From assembly GCA_041399065.1 (NCBI GenBank), contig JAWKTN010000020.1:1-11634 (forward strand): a DNA stretch of 11,634 nt, given 5' to 3'. Made by a program: the position numbers and the translations under genes. Below are positions 1-7,033 of this stretch, one piece after another. This stretch comes from JAGQPD01 sp020426865. GTDB lineage: Bacteria; Planctomycetota; Planctomycetia; Pirellulales; Pirellulaceae. The notes below the pieces were generated by a model. The model worked only from the letters and a program-made list of their open reading frames with translations. It did not search any database and was not told the DNA's origin. How positions within the stretch are numbered: position 1 is the stretch's first letter; each line of letters opens with the position of its first letter.

Positions 1-465
1 GCTGTGGTGCACATGACGGTGGCGAGAAGGAGGAACCAAAAACTCTGCGCGACTTTGAGATTGGACTGGACCATGGCTCACCTCTTCAAGTATTGAAGGT
101 TCAAGGAAGATCATCAACGAAACACGCCTTGGCAACCGGCGTAAGGTGGTGGATCCATGTTGCCGCTTACCTGCATGCTAACCGGGGCTGAAGTTGGCTG
201 CAAGCGTTTTTGTCATGGGGTCGGTTGGGTGAGCTAATGCGCATGGCATTCTTTGGGTCAAACTCGCAATGAATTTGACATGTCTGTGCCACGCGAAAAG
301 CTCCTAATTCGATTTCGACTTGCGACAAGCAACGTTGTAACCGTTGTCTGAGCAAGGAGTTATGGCATTTTGCCGCAGCGCTGTCGCGGGGCTGCGATGG
401 AGCTGCTTTGGGCGTGGGCAAAACAGTGTGGATTTCCACTTTGCGCAAAACTCGTCCACTAGCCC
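1..465. other. Left-edge stretch with no supportable gene
   Basis: I see no convincing coding region, RNA gene or repeat array here. A plus-strand frame is open from base 1 to a TGA at 94-96 (31 codons, ending HLFKY). It could be the tail of a gene that begins outside the window, but a frame this short is open by chance fairly often. A longer minus-strand open frame (167-631) overlaps the IS630 transposase in the wrong frame, and its low-complexity, Cys/Arg/Ser-rich translation looks non-coding. The stretch is probably intergenic DNA next to the insertion site of the old IS630 element. Confidence 0.5.
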
Positions 466-1094
466 TAGTGCTTTGTTCCAATTTGATTTTAGGGTTGGAC
501 GGGTAGGATTTTAGGGTAGACGCTTTTGAATTTGCACCGCGCGTCGTCGAGTCGCATTTGCCAATCGACGGTTCGTTGCTGAATACTGACATCTTCTGCC
601 CATGTAGCCGTCTCCCGCTGCAACGTTTCAAGGTCGCCGATGCGGCGATTTGCCACGCATTGTCGGGTCATGCTGCTCAGTTCATTTTCTGCGATATTGA
701 GCCAACTGCCGTGCTTTGGCGTGTAGTGAAACTCGATACGGCTAGCCAACGCAAAAGCTCGCTCGGGTTCAAAGGCTTCGTAAAATGCCCCTTTTGTGTG
801 CGTGTTCAAGTTATCGCAAACCACGATTACCTTCTTGCGATCGGCATATCGGCCTTCGAGTAACGCTGCCAACACTTTCGCAAAATCGACCTTTGTCTTC
901 GCTTCTCGAATCACTACCTTTCGCCAGCCAGCCAATGGTTCGGCAAGCATGAACACGTTTGCTACTCCGGCCCGTTCATATTCGTAATCCACACGACGCG
1001 GATGGGACTTCGTTGCCGGAATCGGAGTCTTCACTTCCTTGACCAGTTGGACCGGTTGCTCGTCCATACAAAGCACCGGAACGTCGGCATTATA
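466..1094 (-). mobile_element. Remnant of an IS630-family insertion sequence
   Basis: This holds the 3' part of an IS630-type transposase plus about 20 bp of possible terminal sequence beyond its stop codon. IS630 elements insert at TA dinucleotides. A TA at 466-467, followed by GTGCTTTGTTCCAA, is a reasonable guess for the element end. The partner inverted repeat is missing, so the boundary cannot be verified. The other end is cut exactly where the terminal repeat of the Tn3-family element begins (1095). The remnant has lost its 5' part and one inverted repeat, so it cannot move by itself. Confidence 0.55.
489..1094 (-). pseudogene. IS630-family transposase, N-terminally truncated by a Tn3-family element
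   Basis: This is the catalytic half of a DDE-type (RNase H fold) IS630-family transposase, which would cut and join the ends of its own IS. The three acidic residues sit in classic contexts: the Asp of VLCMDEQPVQL at the upstream end, the Asp of VVCDNLNTH in the middle, and the Glu of HGSWLNIAENELS near the C-terminus. From the break the frame reads YNADVPVLCMDE, so the family's 'Y-N-x-x-x-P-V-x-C-M-D-E' lead-in is present. Everything upstream is replaced by the Tn3-family terminal repeat: the N-terminal HTH and linker, roughly 150 or more residues in full-length relatives. An ATG at 1074-1076 gives a 195-residue open frame, but that product would start just before the first catalytic Asp and lack DNA binding. 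The gene is best treated as dead. The family call is secure; the truncation is seen directly. Confidence 0.9.
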
Positions 1095-1148
1095 GGGTGT
1101 TTCTACATAAAGGTACGTAAAGTTCCGCTGGCATAGCCATTGGGGGGG
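1095..1148. repeat. Left terminal inverted repeat of the Tn3-family element (54 bp)
   Basis: The repeat begins GGGTGTTTCTACATAAAGG and ends in ATTGGGGGGG. It is an exact reverse complement of 4377-4430 over all 54 positions, and similarity stops at once on the inner side (CTCTGG here versus TATGTT at the other end, read inward). Tn3-family repeats are usually about 38-40 bp and start with a run of G, so this one is longer than typical. It is where TnpA binds and cuts. It abuts the broken IS630 transposase directly. Confidence 0.95.
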
Positions 1149-1232
1149 CTCTGGTTACGGCTTTTTTTGAGAATTCTGGGGGGCTTTCACGTAGGCACCC
1201 GCGGATGAGGTCCAGTTTCCGCACTCCCAAAA

Positions 1233-4200
1233 TTAACCCAGGCTGAATGCCTTGAGTTTGGGAGCCTCCAGACCTACCGAATCGCGGAGCTTTGCGTCCG
1301 AGAAATCGTACTCCCCGTGAAGGTTGATGTGCTGCCAGGTGACGACCGAGCCGTTCTTGATGGCGGCAAGCAACTGTGCACGTTGTTTCGGGTCATCCTC
1401 GTCAGCGAGAAGCTGTGACAAGTAGAGGTAATTCCAGCAAACGACTGAATTCTTGATGAGTCGTCGGCAACCCTCGGCGATTTCCTGCTCGACCTTTTCA
1501 CCTTGTAGAAATTCCTCGCTGCCGAACCCAACCGCCCGCGAAAACTTGTTTGAGCTTTCGAGCTTATTGAGCTGCTTCTCGATGGATTGACGAAACCCCA
1601 TTTGATCAACGTATCGCAAGATGAAATCGGATACCAACGGTCGGCCATATTCCTTGATTGCCGCATAAAGTGGATGTTGCGTCGAGTATGAATTCAATCG
1701 TCTGAAAATCTGCGACGCCGTAGCGTGCTTTAGCTTAATGGTCGCACTCAGTCTTAGGATGTCATCCCAGTATCGGTGAACAAGACCTTCGTCGACGTAT
1801 TTGCTCGGGAGGATTCGACATTCCTGCTGCTCGTAGTCCTTCCGCCGATGTTCCTGAAACGAATACAGGACTTTCCCCTTGAGGTTTTTGAGCCGGGGGG
1901 CGAAGGAGAATCCCAGCAAGTCCATGACGCCGAAAACCACTTCGGAATAGCCGTGGGTGTCCGTCGAGTGGATATCGCTTTTCACGACGTCGTTGTGCAT
2001 CAGGCCATCGATCACGTAGGCTGCTTCCCGTTCGCTTGAGCTGATGACCGTCGAATGGAACAGAAAATGCCGCTCATCAATGAAATTATAGGCGGCGACT
2101 CCCTTCCCTTGTCCAAAATATTTGAACGAGTAGTTGGCGTTCAAGGAGTCAACGGCTACTTCGTATTTTTGTCCGTCACTTGACGTGTGCAGGTTATCGG
2201 GTTCCCTTCGGTAGACGTCGGTCAATGGCAAAGAGCCCATGAAGGCGAGCAGTCGATCATTTGCCGCATCGACATTCTCGACCGAGAATCGGGAATTGAC
2301 GGTATTTTCGAGCTCGAATGCGTCGATTTGGCTGGAAATTTGGGCCATCTTTCGCGTGCCGATGAAACAGCCAAGTCCAATAATTCCCGCGTAGAACGCG
2401 CGGTCAGGAGGTCTTGAGCGGGAATATTTTGTCTGCCAATGCTCGAAGGCATCGACAAACCCGGAAGCACGATTGACCGTCGATAGGACCTCAAGCAGCG
2501 AAATGTATCGCTTCTCGGGAAAAACGAACCCCAGAGGCTCTGAGTCTTCCTGCTCCGCTTTCGGCGTGATGACATGAAATGAGCCGTCTTTGAAAAACCG
2601 AACGTGCTCGTTCTCGCCACCAAGCACTCGTCGATTCGTGTGTACGTATCGCGAATGCAACGTTTCCGAGATCTGCGCCAGCCGGAAACCGCAATCGGCG
2701 ACACCATCCAGTTCTGCGCGTGTGACGTATTCCTTTCGGTTGGCTTCCCAATCTGCTCGGGGAATTAGATAGTCGTCCAGTGACCGGTATTTGTAGGAAA
2801 GCGATATGTTCAATGCACCTGACTTGACCGCGTTGGCGACTCTAAGGAACAGCAGTGCTTTGTAGAGCGAGACCCGCATTTTTCCGTCGTCGTCATAAAG
2901 AGATTCCTGTTCATCCGCAGGAAGGAAGGCGACGGGGGAGTGTTGCGTAATCACGGCATCTCTCAGTTGGTAATGATGGATGGCTTCTAGCAAGCCCGAC
3001 TCCGTGCCGTGGAACTCCACGCATTTCACAATTTCCGACACGCGATTTTGCAGTTTGATGGACCTCGCTTCGAGTGCGCGAAAGTACTCGGCATCATCGG
3101 TGTGTCGCTCCAGTTGCGCACGAAGTCCATCGAGGTTTTCGCTGGCCGATTCCCGAGCAGCCTTCGCGGCAACAAGGACATTGCGAATTTGTTGCACCTT
3201 GTCGCTGTCTTGAAGCCCTTTGTCGAAGGCGATTGTTTCGATGTTGGTAAGCGGTGCAAAAGCTCCTTCGTCAAGGCGATTTAGGAAACGACGGATAGTT
3301 TGCTTCCGCTCGTCCCGACCATTGAAATACAACTCCTTATGTTCACGGTCACATGTCCCGGTCACACTCTGCACTGTCGCCAGCAGAATGTCGACAAGTG
3401 CGTCTTGTAGACGAAAACACTGGTGGGTCACGAAACAAATCAAGTGCAGGTATCGGTCAGATCCACTCCGCTGAATTATCTGAAATACCTGCGACTTTGC
3501 TACCGCCTTGGCGTAAAAGCCAATGCCGTCTGGGGTGAGATCGAGCAAGGCAGCTATCGGCGCAATCTCGCGATACAACTCTCGCAAGACCCTGAAGTCA
3601 TCAACCGTTGTCTTTATTTTGGCGGGACGCATTGACTGGGAAATCCGTTTTAGCAACGCGAGCTTTGTGCGTTGTAGCACGCTGTCCATGTCTCCATCTG
3701 GCATCTGCATGAGAGCGTCGAGCGTCCGTCGCGTCTTGTCGGGTAGCTGGTTTTCAATGGTTGCGGAAAGCTCGGACTTGTGTTGCTGAATCGCGTCGAG
3801 AATCAACTCCGTTAACGTCCACGAGCTCGGGATCTCCACCTTCCGGTGTTCAAGAATGTCCACAACCTGGCGAAATATGAACTTTGGGCTGGCTTGTGAG
3901 CGGACCATGCTGCGAATTTCAGTATGGAGGACAGATTTGGCCGCATCGTCGAACTTGTGGAACCCTAGATAGGTGAGAATCATCCTGCGATGACGATTCA
4001 TCGTAGCCTTATGCCCGTCCTCGACCTCAATCAATTCGGGGAGGAATCCGAGCTTACGAGCAGCGAATTCGACGTCAACGGTGCGAAACTCCGCCCCGAA
4101 AAACCGTTTGGTTGCCTTGAAATACCCCAGTCGGACGAGGAACGCGACTGCGTTTGACGGAGTCTGCAACGTCCGCAGAATTGCTTGTACTCGTGGCGTG

Positions 4201-4295
4201 ACGTCAAGAAACCTTTTTCGCTCGACACTGTTGAAAACCGGTGGAGAATCAAACGCCTCCTTCTCATGCGCAGCAAGAATCTCCCTACGTGGCAT
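1233..4295 (-). CDS. tnpA: Tn3-family transposase TnpA, full length
   Basis: This 1020-residue transposase carries out replicative transposition of the surrounding element by nicking the terminal repeats and joining them to a target to form a cointegrate. The N-terminus (MPRREILAAHEKEAF, then a helical region to about residue 170) matches the DUF4158-type DNA-binding domain of Tn3 transposases. The C-terminal half is the Tn3 DDE domain. Asp707 lies in SSDGQKYEVAVDSLNANYS, Asp779 in HSTDTHGY and Glu913 in LNKLESSNKFSRAVGFG. The 72- and 134-residue spacings fit the family, and the length is at the usual 950-1020. The C-terminal VVCWNYLYLSQLL is also a family signature. The ATG at 4293-4295 gives the conserved MPRR start; the upstream GGGATTGAGCC is only a weak ribosome binding site. 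No frameshift or stop is seen, so it should be active. No resolvase accompanies it. Confidence 0.96.
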   Translation of the reverse strand: MPRREILAAHEKEAFDSPPVFNSVERKRFLDVTPRVQAILRTLQTPSNAVAFLVRLGYFKATKRFFGAEFRTVDVEFAARKLGFLPELIEVEDGHKATMNRHRRMILTYLGFHKFDDAAKSVLHTEIRSMVRSQASPKFIFRQVVDILEHRKVEIPSSWTLTELILDAIQQHKSELSATIENQLPDKTRRTLDALMQMPDGDMDSVLQRTKLALLKRISQSMRPAKIKTTVDDFRVLRELYREIAPIAALLDLTPDGIGFYAKAVAKSQVFQIIQRSGSDRYLHLICFVTHQCFRLQDALVDILLATVQSVTGTCDREHKELYFNGRDERKQTIRRFLNRLDEGAFAPLTNIETIAFDKGLQDSDKVQQIRNVLVAAKAARESASENLDGLRAQLERHTDDAEYFRALEARSIKLQNRVSEIVKCVEFHGTESGLLEAIHHYQLRDAVITQHSPVAFLPADEQESLYDDDGKMRVSLYKALLFLRVANAVKSGALNISLSYKYRSLDDYLIPRADWEANRKEYVTRAELDGVADCGFRLAQISETLHSRYVHTNRRVLGGENEHVRFFKDGSFHVITPKAEQEDSEPLGFVFPEKRYISLLEVLSTVNRASGFVDAFEHWQTKYSRSRPPDRAFYAGIIGLGCFIGTRKMAQISSQIDAFELENTVNSRFSVENVDAANDRLLAFMGSLPLTDVYRREPDNLHTSSDGQKYEVAVDSLNANYSFKYFGQGKGVAAYNFIDERHFLFHSTVISSSEREAAYVIDGLMHNDVVKSDIHSTDTHGYSEVVFGVMDLLGFSFAPRLKNLKGKVLYSFQEHRRKDYEQQECRILPSKYVDEGLVHRYWDDILRLSATIKLKHATASQIFRRLNSYSTQHPLYAAIKEYGRPLVSDFILRYVDQMGFRQSIEKQLNKLESSNKFSRAVGFGSEEFLQGEKVEQEIAEGCRRLIKNSVVCWNYLYLSQLLADEDDPKQRAQLLAAIKNGSVVTWQHINLHGEYDFSDAKLRDSVGLEAPKLKAFSLG

Positions 4296-4376
4296 GGCTC
4301 AATCCCGTTTTTCAAATCGCGTCTCGTCACCCGGCCAAGCTCCAGATTATCGCGTTTGGCAACAACTCCCAACATA

Positions 4377-4430
4377 CCCCCCCAATGGCTATGCCAGCGG
4401 AACTTTACGTACCTTTATGTAGAAACACCC
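4377..4430. repeat. Right terminal inverted repeat of the Tn3-family element (54 bp)
   Basis: Exact inverted copy of 1095-1148. It lies 81 bp upstream of the tnpA start and probably overlaps or adjoins the tnpA promoter region. The outer flank is AAGGT, which does not match the TTATA beside the left repeat. Confidence 0.95.
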
Positions 4431-4597
4431 AAGGTTGTTCCTACGTTTCCCCGATCTCCACTTCCGCACCTGAGTCAGATGGCGATGCACCGCATCTTGA
4501 GCCAACTGACGCTCAGGCCGCGGGTGATTCTCCGTCGGAGTTGCGTCCCCGCTGGAATCGCCACGATCTGGACTTAGTTGGACCCAATCGCGGTTGA
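4431..4597 (+). pseudogene. Possible 3' tail of a coding sequence cut by the Tn3-family element
   Basis: A plus-strand frame runs out of the transposon's right end and stops at TGA 4595-4597. Outside the transposon it encodes about 54 residues that are acidic and proline/serine-rich (SAPESDGDAPHLEP) and then end RPRWNRHDLDLVGPNRG. It stops 36 bp before the ATG I chose for the next gene, which would suit a two-gene operon beheaded by the transposon. I do not recognise the sequence. Third-position GC is not clearly elevated, and a 54-codon frame can be open by chance. What is clear is that this DNA is not the missing N-terminal part of the IS630 transposase found at the other flank. Confidence 0.3.
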
Positions 4598-4633
4598 GTA
4601 CCAGTGATGACACTGATAGGAGAGATGAAAGTG

Positions 4634-5020
4634 ATGAACCATACCAAGGAAACAAGCACCATGACCCTAGATGAGAAAACAACCAACCGCTTACGAAAGC
4701 TGCTCACCAAAACGATGCTATCGACCGAAGAGATTGCCAAGCGCGTTGGCGTTTCGGTCGACTACGTGCAGAGCCTCATCGCCGAAGAGTTTTTGGAGTG
4801 GATGGAGCGAACCACGGGCGTGGAGCGGATACGCTACCGCCGCTGCAAGCGGCACTTTTGTGAGCGGTGTGGGAGCGAGAAGTTTTTGGCACCTTGCCCG
4901 GCGTGCGATGTGATGTCGTGGTTTCGCACGGGCAAGGTGCGGTGGTCGGATCGGGGAGACGGTCGCCCGGAGATGCTGCTAGATGTTCCGCCGGGCGAGG
5001 CGCTGGCCACTTCCAAGTAA
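4634..5020 (+). CDS. Small HTH plus zinc-ribbon protein, putative DNA-binding regulator
   Basis: This 128-residue protein has a helix-turn-helix at about residues 28-51 (STEEIAKRVGVSVDYVQSLI), then a zinc ribbon with Cys76, Cys79, Cys88 and Cys91 (CERCG...APCPAC, i.e. C-x2-C-G-x6-P-C-x2-C). The combination suggests sequence-specific DNA binding, probably transcriptional control; the targets are unknown. The same HTH-to-ribbon spacing (35 residues from the helix-3 Ser to the first Cys) and the same cysteine pattern occur in the proteins at 5100-5849 and 10936-11634. This one lacks their C-terminal helical domain and ends about 37 residues after the ribbon. I chose ATG 4634 because AGGAG (4618-4622) lies 11 bp upstream. 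GTG 4604 and ATG 4607 or 4625 are less well placed; ATG 4661, with AGGA 10 bp before it, is a real alternative (119 residues). It is convergent with the minus-strand operon and next to the transposon edge. Confidence 0.8.
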   Translation: MNHTKETSTMTLDEKTTNRLRKLLTKTMLSTEEIAKRVGVSVDYVQSLIAEEFLEWMERTTGVERIRYRRCKRHFCERCGSEKFLAPCPACDVMSWFRTGKVRWSDRGDGRPEMLLDVPPGEALATSK

Positions 5021-5099
5021 GAGCGACCTGTCGTCTGCCCGCTGCGCCGATACAAATCGTTCGGTTCAGTCACTTTACCGAGGGCTGATACGCAACGAG

Positions 5100-5849
5100 T
5101 CACGCAGCGCAATCGCCCAAGAATTCGACAAACGCAGCCAGGTACGGCACCGCCTCCAGGATAACGTTCGCTGGAATCGCGGCCAGGTCTGTCCGATCTG
5201 GTTGAGCAGAGATGCCTGTTAAGCGGGTCTTGTCCGATGCCTCGATCGCACATACGACTTGATCGAGGCATTGTCGAATGAGCGACCAGCGCTCGGTTAC
5301 GGACGAAGCTGTTGGCAGAGCCATGGGAAGATCGAGAATGGGCATCAAGGTTGGCAAGTGTTCGAGGAGCCACTGGGTATAAGCTTGCGAATTGCGCTTA
5401 CGACGTGTCCCGTTCGGCTGGTGTGGCTGGCGTTGGAAGTCGCTGGACATGAGTTTGGCGTTTGCGCTGATGCGGGCCGCGCGAACCTCTTCATAGCGAC
5501 GTTGATGTTCGGGGCGTAGGTTGAGCTGAAGCGACTGAGGAATCGCGCCTTGCGACGTACGGAGCGGATGCCGTAACTCGCCGCGGGCAATGTAGCGGTT
5601 GGTCGCGCACCTGACGCACGGAATGACTTCGATCATCATTCCGCAGCCGGTACACCTGACGGGTTCTGGCCGCGGTCGAAAACCGTTTTCCGATTTCGCT
5701 GGCAATTCCGATTTGGGCAGACGCTTGCCGGTGGAAACAAGACGGACGGTCGTGTGGGAGACGCCAGTTCGCTCGGCAATTGCTACCTGCGACAGGGTGG
5801 AATGCTGAAGTAGTTCGCGGATCTGGAAGATCACTTCATCAGGGACCAT
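5100..5849 (-). CDS. HTH plus zinc-ribbon protein with C-terminal helical domain (paralogue of 10936-11634)
   Basis: This 249-residue putative regulator has three parts. An HTH at about residues 19-41 (LSQVAIAERTGVSHTTVRLV) resembles the resolvase/Xre-type folds that read DNA. A zinc ribbon follows with Cys66, Cys69, Cys78 and Cys81 (CTGCG...IPCVRC). Then a basic linker leads to a helical domain (about 110-245) containing AYTQWLLEHLPTL, TERWSLIR and a hydrophobic end, LEAVPYLAAFVEFLG. The same order and motifs occur in the gene at the right edge. ATG 5847-5849 is preceded by GGAG at 5859-5862 with 9 bp spacing. The open frame runs upstream to 6020, but that extension has no Shine-Dalgarno site and unlikely composition. 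It is the last gene of the minus-strand cluster and follows a 316-bp gap with a candidate promoter, so it may be transcribed separately. The role of the C-terminal domain is unknown. Confidence 0.82.
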   Translation of the reverse strand: MVPDEVIFQIRELLQHSTLSQVAIAERTGVSHTTVRLVSTGKRLPKSELPAKSENGFRPRPEPVRCTGCGMMIEVIPCVRCATNRYIARGELRHPLRTSQGAIPQSLQLNLRPEHQRRYEEVRAARISANAKLMSSDFQRQPHQPNGTRRKRNSQAYTQWLLEHLPTLMPILDLPMALPTASSVTERWSLIRQCLDQVVCAIEASDKTRLTGISAQPDRTDLAAIPANVILEAVPYLAAFVEFLGDCAA

Positions 5850-6165
5850 GGATACGTGCTCCAAAGCGTGATGGTGAAAGAAACGTGGGTAAGTTGGGCG
5901 CGGATCGATAGCGCGACAAACGATGGGAAGGCAAACTTCCGTCCAGTGGCCGCCAGCGGCGACCGAGGTCGAGCGGGGGAAACAATCGCTTCCATCGCCC
6001 AAGTGTTGGGAAGCACGCAAGAGAAATCCGGCGTCGACTTGCCGTTGCTAAGAACCGCTCGTCGCCCGGGCGGTGCCCCCCGTCCACAACGCTTTCATCT
6101 TAGCGTACGTGAACGCAAATACAATATACATTTTTACGCTATTTGGCTGCGGGGAAAAAAGCCGG
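5850..6165. other. 316-bp gap in the minus-strand cluster, no gene seen
   Basis: All other gaps in the operon are 2 to about 100 bp, so this one stands out. I find no open frame with a usable start and Shine-Dalgarno site on either strand; the short frames that cross it are overlaps of neighbouring genes. Its right third (about 6095-6150) is AT-rich and holds the candidate promoter described separately. If that promoter is used, the HTH/zinc-ribbon gene has an untranslated leader of about 240 nt, long enough for a regulatory structure or small RNA. I see no recognisable riboswitch or terminator. Confidence 0.5.
6097..6124 (-). promoter_or_regulatory. Candidate sigma70-type promoter for the 5100-5849 regulator
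   Basis: On the minus strand, TTGTAT (6119-6124) and TAAGAT (6097-6102) are separated by 16 bp, each matching the -35 and -10 consensus at four of six positions. The surroundings are AT-rich, unlike the neighbouring genes. The spacer holds a small interrupted inverted repeat, GCGT-(6 nt)-ACGC, which could be an operator site, possibly for the HTH protein it precedes. Both are weak matches found by eye. The transcript start would lie about 240 bp before the gene. Confidence 0.3.
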
Positions 6166-6999
6166 TCAAGTTTGCGGGTGAAATTGCAGCAGATGTTCCA
6201 CGGGACGTGGTTCAAAAAGGTCATCGCGCAATTCGGAGCGATGCGGGCTATCCTCCAGCGATGTCGCATACGCCAGCGCGCCGCGAGCCTGAGCCGGGTC
6301 GGAAACGGTGCTACGGCAAGTATTGGTAATGATCCCCAGACGGCATTCGGCCAGGGAGAGAATATCGCGGCAGACACCAAGAACATTGGCGCGCGATCGG
6401 TCAAGGTCGTGGTCCAGGAGCGGGGCGTCGTTGTGCGTGGTCGGTACCTGTAAATCGGCCAGTAGCGCCAGGAGCTGGGATTTGTGGTCGGCCGAATCGG
6501 ATGCGACGTGGACGGTAGCAGGAGATAACTGCGAAACGGCACAGCGAATCCAGCCACAGTATCGGGAGAACGAATCGGGTTTTGCCAAGTAGTGCCGGTA
6601 GTGGCAGCCAAGGGCCGGAGCCGCAGGACATGCCCAATCGGTCACGGCGATGCGGCTGAGCAGGTAGTCGTAACTGGCCATCATGCGCGAGCGAAATCGC
6701 CCGTAGGGCAGTTCATCCACGTTCTTTGGATAAAACCAACACAGTTTTTGTGGGGACACCGAATGTGGGTAGGCGAGGGCGGATTCATTGGCGACCTCGA
6801 CGCCGTCGAGGGGGCGAAAGCAATCCTCGAAGCTGGCGGGACAATGGTCGTTGATGGCCCACTGGATGGAGACCGGTCGCCCAGTAGAGAGCGCGCTGGC
6901 GATACCGTTGAGCCGGTTGGCAAACCCTTCAAACACGCGACAGACGATTTTTGTGGCCTGCGGACGGTCGAAATCGGGTCGTGGGGTGTCAGATGGCAT
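6166..6999 (-). CDS. Putative fucosyltransferase-like glycosyltransferase
   Basis: This 277-residue protein probably transfers a sugar to a glycan or protein. Its N-terminal motif GFANRLNGIASAL (residues 25-37) followed by GRPVSIQW and CPASFEDCF resembles the 'GNRLxxIxSAxxxA...GRxxxxxW' region of alpha-1,6-fucosyltransferase-like and related GT-B enzymes. A central WFYP/YDYLL segment and a C-terminal LSLAECRLGIITNTCRST follow. The latter resembles the nucleotide-sugar-binding half, in which such enzymes carry an 'xxSxxS' acceptor or donor loop. No signal peptide or membrane helix is seen, so it would be cytosolic. ATG 6997-6999 (MPSDTPRPDF) is chosen with AAGAG upstream. The frame extends to 7224, but that part overlaps the preceding glycosyltransferase gene out of frame and is not plausible. 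It lies 34 bp after the DxD glycosyltransferase, so the two may act on one glycan. The family call is by motif only. Confidence 0.6.
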   Translation of the reverse strand: MPSDTPRPDFDRPQATKIVCRVFEGFANRLNGIASALSTGRPVSIQWAINDHCPASFEDCFRPLDGVEVANESALAYPHSVSPQKLCWFYPKNVDELPYGRFRSRMMASYDYLLSRIAVTDWACPAAPALGCHYRHYLAKPDSFSRYCGWIRCAVSQLSPATVHVASDSADHKSQLLALLADLQVPTTHNDAPLLDHDLDRSRANVLGVCRDILSLAECRLGIITNTCRSTVSDPAQARGALAYATSLEDSPHRSELRDDLFEPRPVEHLLQFHPQT

Positions 7000-7033
7000 C
7001 GTGTGATTCTCTTGATTGGATAGCGACAACGAT

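Larger units (their letters stand above)
1095..4430 (-). mobile_element. Complete Tn3-family insertion sequence carrying only tnpA (IS1071-like organisation)
   Basis: The 3336-bp element is bounded by perfect 54-bp inverted repeats (1095-1148 and 4377-4430) that start GGGTGTTTCTACATAAAGG. Its only gene is a full-length Tn3-type transposase, with about 84 and 81 bp of non-coding DNA between the gene and the repeats. There is no resolvase, res site or passenger gene. The size and lone-transposase layout resemble IS1071, a known Tn3-family IS, though this element's repeats are shorter than the roughly 110 bp of IS1071. Perfect repeats and an intact transposase suggest recent activity. Tn3-family insertions normally leave 5-bp target duplications. 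Here the flanks are TTATA (1090-1094) and AAGGT (4431-4435), so the present junctions do not come from one simple insertion. Confidence 0.9.

Noticed and set aside
1..96. Open plus-strand frame from base 1 ending HLFKY, possibly the tail of an upstream gene
   Set aside because: At 31 codons it can easily be open by chance, and I recognise no motif.
485..517. 11-bp direct repeat GATTTTAGGGT, two copies 22 bp apart
   Set aside because: It covers the last codons of the IS630 transposase and its stop; two copies only, and too short to argue for a functional repeat.
167..631. Minus-strand 154-codon frame
   Set aside because: It overlaps the IS630 transposase in another frame, and its composition (Ser, Arg, Cys, Gln-rich) has no recognisable domain.
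4834..5373. Minus-strand 179-codon frame opposite the small regulator and into the next gene
   Set aside because: It overlaps two well-supported genes in the wrong frame and is Arg/Ser-rich with no motif or ribosome binding site.
6141..6165. GGCT...AGCC inverted repeat with A/T run just after the fucosyltransferase-like gene, considered as a terminator
   Set aside because: The stem is only 4 bp and the T-run lies inside the loop rather than after the stem, so it does not fit an intrinsic terminator.
5856..6453. Plus-strand frames across the 316-bp gap and the fucosyltransferase-like gene
   Set aside because: They are mostly antisense to a supported gene, without a convincing start or recognisable protein features.
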